Source: Pelatocladus maniniholoensis HA4357-MV3 (GTDB lineage: Bacteria > Cyanobacteriota > Cyanobacteriia > Cyanobacteriales > Nostocaceae). Taken from it: a stretch of 42,091 nucleotides of DNA. The translations under genes and the position numbers were made by a program. The notes below the pieces were generated by a model. It saw only the letters and a program-made list of their open reading frames with translations. It did no database searches and was not told where the DNA came from. Shown one piece after another: positions 25,433-35,067 of this stretch. Numbering within the stretch: position 1 is the stretch's first letter; each line of letters opens with the position of its first letter. Where the stretch lies: assembly GCA_019359115.1 (NCBI GenBank), contig JAHHHW010000121.1:1-42091 (forward strand). The letters are read 5' to 3'.

Positions 25433-26296
25433 ATGCCGGAATTACAAGCTAAATTGCTGGAAATGAGGACACCCCAAGCAACCAAAACTGCCGTTCTGGT
25501 GATCGGAGGCGCAGAAGACAAAGTCCATGGTCGCGAGATTCTGCGGACTTTTTTTGCCCGTGCTGGTGCTAATGACGCCCATATTGCAATTATTCCTTCT
25601 GCCTCTCGCGAACCTTCGATCATTGGTGGTCGGTATATTCGCATTTTTGAAGATATGGGTGCCAAGAAGATTGAGCTTCTGGACATACGGGAAAGAGAAC
25701 AGTGTGAATACCGTGATTACCGACAGTCCCTGGAAGCTTGTACCGGGGTTTTTTTGACAGGAGGTGATCAATTGCGGCTGTGTGGGGTTTTATCAGACAC
25801 ACCAGCAATGGATATTATCCGGCAGCGAGTTAGGTCTGGAGAACTAACTCTGGCAGGTACTAGCGCCGGCGCAGCAGTCATGGGACATCACATGATTGCA
25901 GGGGGTGGTAGTGGTGAGTCACCCAATCGTTCTTTAGTGGACATGGCCACAGGCTTGGGATTTATACCTGAAGTAATTGTAGACCAACATTTTAACAATC
26001 GTAATCGTATGGGGCGCTTGATGAGCGCGATCGCTTCTCATCCAGATCGCTTGGGTATCGGCATTGATGAAGATACTTGTGCGTTATTTGAGCGTGATGG
26101 TTGGCTACAAGTGTTGGGTAAAGGTTCAGTTACAATAGTAGATCCGACTGAAGTGACTCATACCAACGAACCTCATGTGGGAGCAACTGAACCTTTGAAT
26201 CTTCACAATTTGCGTCTACATATTCTTAGCCATGGCGATCGCTTCCATCTTTACCAACGTACCGTCTTACCTGCTGTTTACCGCATCTCCAGCTGA
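25433..26296 (+). CDS. cphB: Cyanophycinase
   Basis: CphB is a cytoplasmic serine exopeptidase that degrades the storage polymer cyanophycin to beta-Asp-Arg dipeptides. The 287-residue product belongs to peptidase family S51: 'VLVIGGAEDKVHG' (21-33), 'FLTGGDQLRL' (107-116), the nucleophile motif 'GTSAGAAV' with Ser144, 'DQHFNNRNRMGRL' with the likely catalytic His, and 'GIDEDTCALF'. It is about 15 residues longer at the N-terminus than the Synechocystis enzyme as I remember it; an AGGAGA ribosome site supports this start over the Met at residue 11. cphA follows on the same strand, the usual cph operon order, with an inverted-repeat-containing gap. Confidence 0.96.
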   Translation: MPELQAKLLEMRTPQATKTAVLVIGGAEDKVHGREILRTFFARAGANDAHIAIIPSASREPSIIGGRYIRIFEDMGAKKIELLDIREREQCEYRDYRQSLEACTGVFLTGGDQLRLCGVLSDTPAMDIIRQRVRSGELTLAGTSAGAAVMGHHMIAGGGSGESPNRSLVDMATGLGFIPEVIVDQHFNNRNRMGRLMSAIASHPDRLGIGIDEDTCALFERDGWLQVLGKGSVTIVDPTEVTHTNEPHVGATEPLNLHNLRLHILSHGDRFHLYQRTVLPAVYRISS

Positions 26297-26323
26297 CGGA
26301 CTTAAGTATCTGAAGCTACACTG

Positions 26324-26420
26324 AATTGACCGCAAAATTTATAACGTTGCAGCAAAAAAGTGAGAGTAATACGATGTAAGAAGAAATAACTGTTTACCAT
26401 GAACAGTTTGGCGGTCAATT
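26324..26420 (+). promoter_or_regulatory. Nested inverted repeats in the cphB-cphA intercistronic gap
   Basis: Outer arms AATTGACCGC (26324-26333) and GCGGTCAATT (26411-26420) are perfect. Inside, AACTGTT (26388-26394) and AACAGTT (26402-26408) form a hairpin abutting the right arm. The structure ends 50 bp before the cphA ATG and could be an RNA control element or processing site. Confidence 0.45.
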
Positions 26421-26469
26421 TCAGTAAGAAACTAGAATTTTGGTTCCGAATCTCCATCTACCTATTCCC

Positions 26470-29172
26470 ATGAGAATCCTCAAAATCCAGACCTTACGCG
26501 GCCCCAACTACTGGAGCATTCGACGCCACAAGTTAATCGTCATGCGCCTTGATCTAGAAAATCTTGCCGAGACGCCCTCAAATGAGATCCCCGGCTTTTA
26601 TGAAGGATTAGTTGAGGCTCTGCCTAGTCTGGAGGGTCACTACTGCTCGCCTGGCTGTCGTGGTGGTTTTTTGATGCGAGTGCGTGAAGGCACCATGATG
26701 GGCCACATCGTGGAGCATGTAGCTTTAGAACTACAGGAATTAGCGCTAATGCATGTCGGTTTCGGTCGTACTCGTGAAACGTCTACATCCGGTGTTTACC
26801 AAGTCGTCTTTGAGTATTTAAATGAGGAAGCTGGACGTTATGCAGGTAGAGCCGCAGTCCGTTTGTGCCAAAGCATTGTTGACCGAGGCCGTTATCCAAA
26901 GGCAGAGTTAGAACAAGATTTACAAGACCTCAAAGACCTATGGCGTGATTCAGCTTTGGGACCCTCTACAGAGTCAATCATCAAAGAAGCTGAAAAAAGA
27001 GGTATTCCCTGGATGCAACTGGGGGCGCGCTTCTTAATTCAACTAGGCTATGGTGTCAACCAGAAGCGGATGCAGGCAACCATGACCGATAACACCGGAA
27101 TCTTGGGTGTAGAGTTGGCTTGTGACAAAGAAGCCACCAAACGGATTCTTTCTAGTACAGGTGTACCAGTACCACGGGGTACGGTGATTAACTTTTTGGA
27201 CGATTTGCAAGAAGCAGTAGAATACGTCGGTGGTTATCCGATTGTGATCAAACCCTTAGACGGTAATCACGGGCGCGGGATCACCATCGACATCCAAAAT
27301 AGGGAAGAAGCAGAAGCAGCTTACGACGCAGCCAGACAAGTTTCTCGCTCGATTATTGTGGAGCGGTATTACAACGGGCGTGATCATCGGGTCTTGGTTG
27401 TAAATGGTAAAGTGGTGGCGGTTGCAGAACGTGTACCTGCTCATGTGGTTGGTGATGGTAGATCTACAATTGCGGAACTGATAGAGGAAACCAATAAAGA
27501 CCCAAATCGTGGTGACGGACATGATAAGATTCTCACCAAAATAGAACTTGACCGCACCAGTTATCAGTTACTAGAAAGGCAAGGTTACACCCTCGACAGT
27601 ATCTTAGCGAAAGACGAAATTTGCTATTTGCGAGCAACGGCAAACTTAAGTACAGGTGGTATTGCTGTAGATAGGACAGATGAAATTCACCCGGAAAACG
27701 TTTGGTTAGCCCAGCGCATCGTCAAGATTATCGGTTTGGATATCGCGGGCATAGATATTGTGACATCGGATATTAGCCGCCCCTTACGAGAGGTTGATGG
27801 TGTGATTGTAGAAGTCAATGCTGCTCCCGGTTTCCGGATGCACGTTGCCCCTAGCCAAGGCATTCCCCGCAATGTCGCTGGTGCAGTCATTGATATGCTG
27901 TTCCCCAACGAACAAGCTAGCCGTATTCCTGTATTAACTGTGACAGGTACAAACGGTAAAACTACTACTACCCGCCTGTTAGCTCACATCTACAAACAGA
28001 CAAATAAAGTAGTAGGCTATACTACAACAGATGGGACTTATATAGGAGATTACTTAGTAGAAGTAGGCGACAACACAGGTCCCCAAAGCGCCCAGTTAAT
28101 CTTGCAAGACCCGACAGTAGAAGTAGCAGTCCTGGAAACAGCTCGCGGTGGGATTCTCCGCTCTGGATTAGCTTTTGAAGCCGCCAATGTTGGTGTAGTA
28201 TTAAATGTTGCTGCTGATCATTTGGGTATTGGTGACATTGACACAATTGACCAATTGGCACACCTTAAAAGTGTAGTTGCTGAAGCTGTTTATCCAGATG
28301 GCTACGCTGTTCTCAATGCCGATGATTCCCGTGTGGCGGCGATCGCTGAACGAACAAAAGCTAATATTGCTTACTTCACCATGAACCCAGAATCGGAATT
28401 GGTGCGAAACCACATCCAAAAGGGCGGAGTAGCAGCAGTGTATGAAAATGGCTTTTTGTCAATACTAAAAGGCGATTGGACACACCGGATTGAACGAGCA
28501 GAAAATATTCCTCTGACGATGGGTGGACGAGCGCCATTTATGATTGCTAACGCCTTGGCGGCTTCTTTAGCAGCGTTTGTGCAAAATGTGTCAATTGAGC
28601 AAATTCGGGCTGGTTTAAATACATTCCGGGCTTCGGTGAGTCAAACACCAGGACGGATGAACTTGTTTAACTTGGGTAACTTCCACGCTTTGGTAGATTA
28701 TGCCCACAACCCCCATAGTTACGAAGCTTTGGGTTCGTTTGTGCGTAACTGGGCAAATGGCGATCGCATTGGCGTCATTGGTGGCCCTGGCGATCGGCGT
28801 GATCAAGACTTTGTGGCTTTGGGTAAACTGTCAGCCGAAATATTTGACTATGTAATTATCAAAGAAGACGATGACACCAGAGGAAGGGCGCGGGGTTCGG
28901 CTGCGGAATTAATTATTCAAGGTATTAAACAAATCAATCCTGATTACGAATATGAAGCAATTCTGGATGAAACCCAAGCAATTAATAAAGCTTTGGATAT
29001 CGCTCCTGAGAACAGTTTGGTGGTGATTTTACCAGAAAGTGTCAATCGTGCCATCAAATTGATTAAGGCGCGTGGTGTCGTTAAGGAAGAATTTCCTCAA
29101 CAAAACACCACCCCCCCAACTGTAGATTCTCAAATGGGTGTGACTTCATCTGTGGTCAATTCAATTATTTAG
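26470..29172 (+). CDS. cphA: Cyanophycin synthetase
   Basis: CphA polymerises Asp and Arg into cyanophycin without ribosomes, using ATP. The start at 26470 gives 900 residues, the usual length, and begins 'MRILKIQTLRGPNYWSIRRHKL', as in other CphA proteins; a TTG ten codons earlier is less likely. An N-terminal CphA-specific domain (1-160) is followed by an ATP-grasp domain ('GVPVPRGTVINFLDDL', 'GYPIVIKPLDGNHGRGI' near 257-273, 'EVNAAPGFRMH'), which adds Asp to the backbone. A Mur-ligase-like domain, with P-loop 'TGTNGKTTTTR' (about 492-502), adds Arg to the side chain. All motifs appear intact. It lies behind cphB, and both sit near argH, which supplies Arg. Confidence 0.97.
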   Translation: MRILKIQTLRGPNYWSIRRHKLIVMRLDLENLAETPSNEIPGFYEGLVEALPSLEGHYCSPGCRGGFLMRVREGTMMGHIVEHVALELQELALMHVGFGRTRETSTSGVYQVVFEYLNEEAGRYAGRAAVRLCQSIVDRGRYPKAELEQDLQDLKDLWRDSALGPSTESIIKEAEKRGIPWMQLGARFLIQLGYGVNQKRMQATMTDNTGILGVELACDKEATKRILSSTGVPVPRGTVINFLDDLQEAVEYVGGYPIVIKPLDGNHGRGITIDIQNREEAEAAYDAARQVSRSIIVERYYNGRDHRVLVVNGKVVAVAERVPAHVVGDGRSTIAELIEETNKDPNRGDGHDKILTKIELDRTSYQLLERQGYTLDSILAKDEICYLRATANLSTGGIAVDRTDEIHPENVWLAQRIVKIIGLDIAGIDIVTSDISRPLREVDGVIVEVNAAPGFRMHVAPSQGIPRNVAGAVIDMLFPNEQASRIPVLTVTGTNGKTTTTRLLAHIYKQTNKVVGYTTTDGTYIGDYLVEVGDNTGPQSAQLILQDPTVEVAVLETARGGILRSGLAFEAANVGVVLNVAADHLGIGDIDTIDQLAHLKSVVAEAVYPDGYAVLNADDSRVAAIAERTKANIAYFTMNPESELVRNHIQKGGVAAVYENGFLSILKGDWTHRIERAENIPLTMGGRAPFMIANALAASLAAFVQNVSIEQIRAGLNTFRASVSQTPGRMNLFNLGNFHALVDYAHNPHSYEALGSFVRNWANGDRIGVIGGPGDRRDQDFVALGKLSAEIFDYVIIKEDDDTRGRARGSAAELIIQGIKQINPDYEYEAILDETQAINKALDIAPENSLVVILPESVNRAIKLIKARGVVKEEFPQQNTTPPTVDSQMGVTSSVVNSII

Positions 29173-29178
29173 TCTTTT

Positions 29179-29228
29179 GTCATTTGTCATTTGTCATTCG
29201 TCAACACAAAGGACAAATGACAAATGAC
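29179..29228. terminator. Hairpin built from TTTGTCA heptamers between convergent cphA and tatA
   Basis: Perfect 17-bp arms at 29179-29195 and 29212-29228 with a 16-nt loop. It begins seven bases after the cphA stop and ends on the tatA stop codon, so it probably serves both genes, though no long T-run follows. Confidence 0.55.
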
Positions 29229-29407
29229 TATTTTTCTTCTTCCTCTGGCGTGGAATCCTCATCGCTGGTAGGTTTATTCATTTCTTCTTTAAAACCCCGC
29301 AAGGTTTTACCTAGTGCGCTTCCCAGTTCAGGGATTTTTTTTGGCCCAAAAACTAGTAAGGCGACGATCGCTATTACACCTACTTCTGTCCATCCTAGTC
29401 CAAACAT
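29228..29407 (-). CDS. tatA: Twin-arginine translocase subunit TatA/TatE
   Basis: A 59-residue protein: 'MFGLGWTEVGVIAIVALLVF' is the single membrane helix, followed directly by the family hinge 'GPKKIPELGSALGKTLRGF', an amphipathic helix, and an acidic tail (PEEEEK). TatA forms the pore that moves folded proteins with twin-Arg signals across the thylakoid or plasma membrane. An AGGAGA ribosome site lies a few bases before the ATG. It is convergent with cphA, and the stop lies within a repeat hairpin. Its length and motif match cyanobacterial TatA/E, so this is a complete gene. Confidence 0.92.
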   Translation of the reverse strand: MFGLGWTEVGVIAIVALLVFGPKKIPELGSALGKTLRGFKEEMNKPTSDEDSTPEEEEK

Positions 29408-29711
29408 ATGTATCTCCTGTGAAAAAACCTTACTTAAAATATAGTAGGGTCGGGAGAATGTCTACGTGGAACATCGGGATATGGGGAACACGAGAGACAA
29501 GAGGGACAAGGGAGAAAATTTTATTTATAAGAATTTGTTTTAAAGAGCGATCGCAATACCTAGTAGTCCGCGACATTGCAATTAAAATTAATCTCTATTA
29601 GGGATTAAACTACAATCCTTAAGATTCCTATAGCTTTTACTTAACATACCGTTAGTAAATTGAGAGTGAGTGATCTCAGCAAAGATACGGTGGTGTGCTT
29701 AAGGAGGAACA
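29408..29711. other. Divergent gap between tatA and the phosphodiesterase gene
   Basis: Holds both promoters. A tract with GAGACAAGAGGGACAAGG (29494-29511) belongs to the GGACAAGG repeat family. One HIP1 octamer is at about 29547. An AAGGAGG ribosome site at 29701-29707 serves the GTG at 29712. Confidence 0.5.
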
Positions 29712-31946
29712 GTGGGGAGATATTTAAATTTCTATTCAATCAAAGAGTTTATCCAAACGAGATTTGATAAACTTTTTGGGTGGCTACACCATTATTGGAG
29801 GCAAAAATTATTCATGCGCCTCTCGATTATTATACTTGTAACCTTTTTCTTAAGTTTAACAGCAAATTCTATAGTAGCTAAGTCAATATCAAGCACGCTA
29901 CAACCTAAAGTGATCTTGATTTCACTTGATGGCGCAACTCCGGATTTTGTTGATCAGTATCTTGCTCAAGGTATCCTGAGTCCAAAGCAGGGATTGGGAC
30001 TGATCAAGAAGAAGGGAGTTTATGCAGAGCGAAATATAACCTGTAGTGCGTCTCTGACGGCTGCTTGTCATGTAGCGATCGCCACAGGTTCCACAGCCGC
30101 CCGCAATGACATCAACGCCAATACATTCCATCTGGTTGCTAGTCCCTTCACTTCTAACATCAGTGGTTTTGGCGCTCCCATAGGAGGCTATTCGACCCAA
30201 GAACCAAGTGAAAGTATACAGCCTACTGCTGATCCCCTGTGGATTGGACTCCTGCAAAATGGCAAAAAGGTTGTGAGTGCGACTTTTCCAGGAGCAGATG
30301 GAGTAGATGTGAAAGTACCGGGTTTAAGTAATAGCCCGATTATTCAATCTGCTAACAAGAGAACTGTATCTTACACAGTTCCCTTTGGAGCTTTTGCAGG
30401 AGTAAGTGCTAAAGGTTTTAGTCTGACGACAGCTAACTTTAGCCCTGCTCCCAACCAAACGATTAGTCAACTCAGTGTGGCGAAAAAAATTTCCTACAGC
30501 CCAATCCTGCAAGCTTCTTTAGGCGATCAGTTCACTGTTGGTGGTGTTAACTATGACATTCAAGTTGCGGCGCTTGACACAACAAGCGATCGCCAAACTA
30601 ACTATGACACGCTAGTCTTTTTTGATGCAACAATTGGCATTCAACCTGGGCCTTTCAGCTTACCTTCCACTGGTCCTGCCTATGTAAAAGCACAGTATAA
30701 AAAATCCAGTCTATTTTACCTACAAGGTAGTTCCAACAAAGCCGGAACTGCTTTTTACGTCAGCAATCTTGCTCCTGATCTCAGCACGCTTCGGATTGCT
30801 CGCTATTCTGCTAACGCTATTCCCAGTACTCCAGCAGTTCAAAGTAGTGTTGATGACATCCTTACTCATGTTGGTTTTTGGGCGCCCCAGGCTGACTTCC
30901 GCATTCCAGAAAAACTCAGCCCTGGATTTACCAATTTTCCTGATAGTGAACTCGAAGCTATTTATGAAGATCAAGTTCAACTTTTTGTAGACTATCAGAC
31001 TCGAGTGGCGTTAAGAGCAATCAACCAAAATCCCAACGCCGATCTGGTAATGGTTTATATCGAGCAACCCGATGGCTCTGAGCATCAGTTTCTTTTGAGT
31101 GACTCCCGTCAACCAACTGATCCTACTAATCCCAATACAATTGGTGCAGGGCAAAATCAAGCAAAGGTAGCTCGCTATAAATCTTATGTCCAAGCTGCCT
31201 ATCAGACTGCTGATAATGCTGTGCAACGCATCATCAATGCAGTTGGTAGAGATAAAAAAGGCAGACCGAAGAGTAACATTATTGTTGTATCAGACCACGG
31301 CTTTTCCAGCTTCCACACAGCAGTTAATCTCAATAATTTCCTCAAGAGTAAAGGTTTTGACTCTAATAAAGTCCGAGCGGTGACATCTGGTCCTGCTGCC
31401 AATATCTACATTAATCTTCAAGGACGTGAACCTAATGGTATTGTCAGTCCGGCAGAATATATCACTTTGCAACAGCAAATTGTCACAAGTCTGAAGGAAT
31501 TAGTAGATAAAAATCCCAACTATACACAGGGAGAACCGCAAGCTATTTTCGATAAGATTTATGCTCGTCCGTTACCAGGTGATCTAAACGACCCAACATT
31601 TGGCTTGGGTACTAGTGAATTTGTTGGTCAGGATACTGGTGATGTGTTCGCGATTATGAGTGACGGTTATAACTTTGACGGTACCCAAAATCCTGTTGTT
31701 ACTCGTTTGGGAGACACTGACTATTCTGTATTTTCAGTGCCTAATTTCTATGGAGCGCATGGCTATGATCCGAGCATACCTAAGCTGAGTGCCATTTTCT
31801 ATGCTGCTGGACCTGATATCAATCGTCGTGGTAGTATCGGCACTATCCGCAATATTGATGTTGCTCCAACTATTAATAATTTATTAGGTGTTCCCTCAGC
31901 GCAAACGGTTCAGGGTGAGGTAATCAACCTTAAATACGGTAGGTAG
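29712..31946 (+). CDS. Exported alkaline-phosphatase-superfamily protein (type I phosphodiesterase/nucleotide pyrophosphatase)
   Basis: The 744-residue protein starts at a GTG with a strong AAGGAGG site and has a basic N-terminus followed by a hydrophobic segment (MRLSIIILVTFFLSLTANSI, about 36-55), a signal peptide or anchor. The mature part has alkaline-phosphatase-fold metal motifs: 'VILISLDGATPDFVDQYL' (Asp pair, about 65-82), a likely nucleophile region 'TCSASLTAACHVAIATGS', 'VVSDHGFSSFH' (Asp and His ligands) and 'YGAHGYDPS' (His ligand). These fit PF01663 phosphodiesterases that cleave phosphodiester or nucleotide pyrophosphate bonds outside the cytoplasm. About 250 residues between the first and later motifs form a beta-rich insert of unknown role. 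A role in phosphate scavenging is plausible but not shown. Confidence 0.82.
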   Translation: MGRYLNFYSIKEFIQTRFDKLFGWLHHYWRQKLFMRLSIIILVTFFLSLTANSIVAKSISSTLQPKVILISLDGATPDFVDQYLAQGILSPKQGLGLIKKKGVYAERNITCSASLTAACHVAIATGSTAARNDINANTFHLVASPFTSNISGFGAPIGGYSTQEPSESIQPTADPLWIGLLQNGKKVVSATFPGADGVDVKVPGLSNSPIIQSANKRTVSYTVPFGAFAGVSAKGFSLTTANFSPAPNQTISQLSVAKKISYSPILQASLGDQFTVGGVNYDIQVAALDTTSDRQTNYDTLVFFDATIGIQPGPFSLPSTGPAYVKAQYKKSSLFYLQGSSNKAGTAFYVSNLAPDLSTLRIARYSANAIPSTPAVQSSVDDILTHVGFWAPQADFRIPEKLSPGFTNFPDSELEAIYEDQVQLFVDYQTRVALRAINQNPNADLVMVYIEQPDGSEHQFLLSDSRQPTDPTNPNTIGAGQNQAKVARYKSYVQAAYQTADNAVQRIINAVGRDKKGRPKSNIIVVSDHGFSSFHTAVNLNNFLKSKGFDSNKVRAVTSGPAANIYINLQGREPNGIVSPAEYITLQQQIVTSLKELVDKNPNYTQGEPQAIFDKIYARPLPGDLNDPTFGLGTSEFVGQDTGDVFAIMSDGYNFDGTQNPVVTRLGDTDYSVFSVPNFYGAHGYDPSIPKLSAIFYAAGPDINRRGSIGTIRNIDVAPTINNLLGVPSAQTVQGEVINLKYGR

Positions 31947-32319
31947 ATTCTCTGATAAAATTAGAAGCTACGCAAAACTATACGCTGTAGCAATACCTTT
32001 AGGTTAAGGGTGAAGAGAAAAAATCTTTAACCCTTAACCTTTAACTTTTTGCTCAAGCCAGATTTTGAGTTAAAAATGCAAAACCCAGAACTGACCTTAC
32101 GGTACATTGTAGGTAGTTCACAATCAAATAGAAAAATTAGTTGTTGAGAGCGATCGCAAATTTTCACGTATTCGCAACCACTCCAAAATGGTGATAAAAA
32201 AAGTAGTATTTAGTCGTGGAGACTGATAGGCTGATGGGTCTTCCCTTCCTCCCCAGCTCTCCATATGTTTAATTAGCCATGATTTAATTGCAACTCAGTA
32301 TGAGTCAAGGGGAGAATAG
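31947..32319. other. Gap between phosphodiesterase and CPBP protease genes
   Basis: Contains the inverted repeat at 32001-32040, a HIP1 octamer near 32150 and an AAGGGGAG ribosome site just before the ATG at 32320. No gene is seen. Confidence 0.5.
32001..32040 (+). terminator. Possible terminator after the phosphodiesterase gene
   Basis: Perfect arms AGGTTAAGGG (32001-32010) and CCCTTAACCT (32031-32040) with a 20-nt loop, 54 bp after the stop; TTAACTTTTTGC follows. Confidence 0.45.
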
Positions 32320-33897
32320 ATGACACCTAAGCGGTTAGGTTTATTTTTATTAACATTGTTAGCTGTCTTTGTTGCTGGTTCGTCTTTACTAAATAGTTGG
32401 CAAGAACCACAGTTCCAAAATAGTCTGGATCTTTATCAAACAAATATTGTCCTAGAAGCTTCTCAGTGGCAAGCCTCAGATAGCAAAGATGAGAATTTGC
32501 AAGCGGCGAAGGAAGCAATTATCGGTGAAAAACCTCTGGAAACCGCAACTAAGCAGTATCAAGAAACACGGAAATCGACTCAAACCAATCTGGAAAAAGC
32601 TAAAAAACAGTTGGTAGACCTTAATTCCGAACCTGTAACGACTCCCGCAACTCCTAAACCTCAACCGGAAATTCCTCCTGCGACTAATACTTCTCGTTCA
32701 TTACAGCAAAAAGAATTACAAAAAACTATTGACCAACTACAAAAATCAATTGCTGAGATCGATTTGCGCTTAGGAATTTTACAAGCACAGCAAAAACAAA
32801 CAGATGCAGCTCTCAAAAGTTGGAAGCAATTGCAGCAAAATTCCCAAATTCCACCTGAATTACGCGAAACAGCGACAGCTTTGAGTGGAATGTGGAGTAA
32901 TCCGCCTCGTTTGCTTCCCAATGCTCAACAAGTAATTCAAGATAATCTAGATAGTTGGTTTCGCTTTACTGCTTTGACTCAACTCTACCAACTCCAGCAA
33001 CGTCAAGAAGCTGTCGCAAACCTGAAAATAGCAGAACAAAAAGCTGCTGAACAAGCTTTTGTGAAATTAGCGATTATTGGTACTATTCCAGCCCTGGGAG
33101 CTTTTATTGGTATAGGGCTACTGATTTTTCTGATTGGTCAACGTGTTGTCAAGGGGAAAGCTAGTTTATTGGGACAAAATGCTAATGCGAGTTGGTCAGT
33201 ACCTTGGGATGGGGAAACAATTTTGCAAGTATTTGTCGTGGGCTTTTTCTTCATGGGACAAATATTGATTCCCATTGTGTTACAGCTACTTCCTATCCCT
33301 CGTTCTACTGCAAATCTACGACTACAAGCATTCTATGTATTCTTAAGTTACATATTAGTGGCATTGGGCGCGATATCGGTATTGTATTTATCTATTAAAC
33401 GTTTTTTCCCGCTAGAGTCTAGCTGGTTTCGCTTCAACTTACGGGGTAATTGGTTCTTATGGGGGTTCGGTGGTTATTGTGCGGCGTTACCAGTAGTCGT
33501 AGTGGTATCCCTGATCAATCAACAAATATGGCAAGGCCAAGGTGGTAGTAATCCTCTGTTGCAGTTAGCATTGGAAAGCCAAGATTCTGTAGCATTGAGT
33601 ATATTTTTTGTAACTGCTGCGATCGCTGCTCCGTTATTTGAAGAATTCCTCTTTCGCGGTTTTCTGTTACCCTCGCTGACTCGCTACGTGTCTGTGTGGT
33701 GGGCAATTATCATCAGTGCCTTTTTGTTTGCGATCGCTCACCTGAGTTTATCGGAAGTTTTACCACTGTTCGCATTAGGAGTTGTTTTAGGAGTAGTTTA
33801 CACGCGATCGCGCAACCTCCTTGCTCCCATGCTCCTCCACAGCCTGTGGAACAGTGGCACCCTACTTAGCTTATTTGTCCTCGGTAGTAGTAATTAG
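32320..33897 (+). CDS. CPBP family intramembrane glutamic endopeptidase (CAAX/Abi-type)
   Basis: The 525-residue membrane protein has an N-terminal membrane segment (about 7-25), a long soluble part rich in Gln, Glu and Lys (about 50-240) predicted to form coiled coil, and then about eight hydrophobic segments. The protease core is at the C-terminus: 'FEEFLFRGFLLPSL' with Glu441, Glu442 and Arg446, 'FAIAHLSLSEVLP' with a His near 474, and 'PMLLHSLWN' with a second His. This is the complete CPBP motif set (PF02517). In cyanobacteria such proteins have few known substrates, so the role is open. The long coiled-coil domain is seen in some cyanobacterial members and may bind partners. The AAGGGGAG ribosome site fits this start. 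Confidence 0.85.
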   Translation: MTPKRLGLFLLTLLAVFVAGSSLLNSWQEPQFQNSLDLYQTNIVLEASQWQASDSKDENLQAAKEAIIGEKPLETATKQYQETRKSTQTNLEKAKKQLVDLNSEPVTTPATPKPQPEIPPATNTSRSLQQKELQKTIDQLQKSIAEIDLRLGILQAQQKQTDAALKSWKQLQQNSQIPPELRETATALSGMWSNPPRLLPNAQQVIQDNLDSWFRFTALTQLYQLQQRQEAVANLKIAEQKAAEQAFVKLAIIGTIPALGAFIGIGLLIFLIGQRVVKGKASLLGQNANASWSVPWDGETILQVFVVGFFFMGQILIPIVLQLLPIPRSTANLRLQAFYVFLSYILVALGAISVLYLSIKRFFPLESSWFRFNLRGNWFLWGFGGYCAALPVVVVVSLINQQIWQGQGGSNPLLQLALESQDSVALSIFFVTAAIAAPLFEEFLFRGFLLPSLTRYVSVWWAIIISAFLFAIAHLSLSEVLPLFALGVVLGVVYTRSRNLLAPMLLHSLWNSGTLLSLFVLGSSN

Positions 33898-34335
33898 GGA
33901 ATCAGGGAGCAGGGAATCGGGGATCGAGGAATCGGGGATTGGGGATTCTCCAGAGGAGACGCACTCGCGTTCGGGGATCGGGGAAGGTAGGGGTCCCCTT
34001 TGGGGATAAGGGGCAGGTGGGGCCCCTGGAGGAGATAAGCACGGTGGTTTCATACAAGCAGAGAAAAATTAAAATCTTCTTTTAAAGCCTCTCCCCTTAA
34101 TAAGGGGAGAGGCTTGGAGAGGGGTAAAAATCTATGCTTCAAAACGAGAAATACAGACTTCCATATTTTTCTTTTTTCGTATGAAACCACCCTGCTCTGG
34201 AGATAAGGGGGAACGGGGATTGGGCATGAATCAGTTATACAGTGATCAGTTTAATTTGATAACTGATCACTGATCACTGATTAGTTGTCCCCCTTGTCTC
34301 CCATGTCCCTGATCCCCAATCCCCGATCCCCGTAT
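33898..34335. repeat. Compound dispersed-repeat block
   Basis: Order: GGGGATT/GGGGATC heptamers; the CTCCAGAGGAGACGC segment (33949-33963); a 67-bp segment (33973-34039) that matches 37520-37586 inside the Cu ATPase gene in inverted orientation with one mismatch; a 31-bp palindrome AAGCCTCTCCCCTTA-a-TAAGGGG... (34085-34115); CAGTGATCAGT inverted repeats (34238-34282); and CCCCGATCCCC heptamers. Confidence 0.85.
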
Positions 34336-35067
34336 ATGTCACAAAAATCTACCAACGGTATGTTGATATTAACTATAAAAAAATGCTAGCTTGAGAGAAA
34401 ATACATATCTAATAAAAAACTCAAGCAACAAAGTAAAAAAAATAAGAAATTAGTCTTTAGTGGCTTAGTATTGCTTATTTACAGTTTAAGTTTGGGAATA
34501 CTAGCTTCTGAGTTCCGCGTTCACTTAAGTGATTACGGAAAATTTACACAAATTAGTTTGTAACTATTTGCTTGACTAGACTTAGAAAACCATGTGCAAA
34601 GAGCCGCTTAAATAAGGGTTCTACATTACTTTTAGTCAGTATCCTTAAATTATTGCCGCAAAAATAAAAAAGTCCGGAAATGATACTGTCTGATGTGTAA
34701 AAAGTAGTACGACGCAGTTGTTTGATGATGATAGCTGTTAATTCTGTAAAACAGAGTTTTATAGCTTAGGATTCAAAACAGTTGTGTAGCGGTTTTTTGT
34801 TGTTATTCAAAATAGTTTTGTGGAGATACCTAGTTTCAGGCTATGTCTGAACACTTATCTCCTTAGAAAGCGTACTTGCGATTTGAAGTTACGCTAATTC
34901 TGTATATCTATTTTCGACAGTGTTGATACAGTATTGATACTGAATAAAAAGTAAAAATTGTTTATTTTCCCGAAACATAGTGGAAATAAGATAGTCAGTA
35001 GATTTACTTTTTGCTAAAAATATAGAATTTCTATTTTATACATAGCTTATCAAGGAGCAGCACTCAT
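34336..35067. other. AT-rich gap upstream of the TM2 gene
   Basis: About 730 bp without a credible frame on either strand. It should hold the TM2 gene promoter; the AAGGAG ribosome site is at about 35051-35056. Confidence 0.55.

Noticed and set aside
34085-34115. 31-bp palindrome as terminator of the CPBP gene
   Set aside because: It lies about 190 bp after the stop within a repeat block and has no T-run; treated as a repeat.
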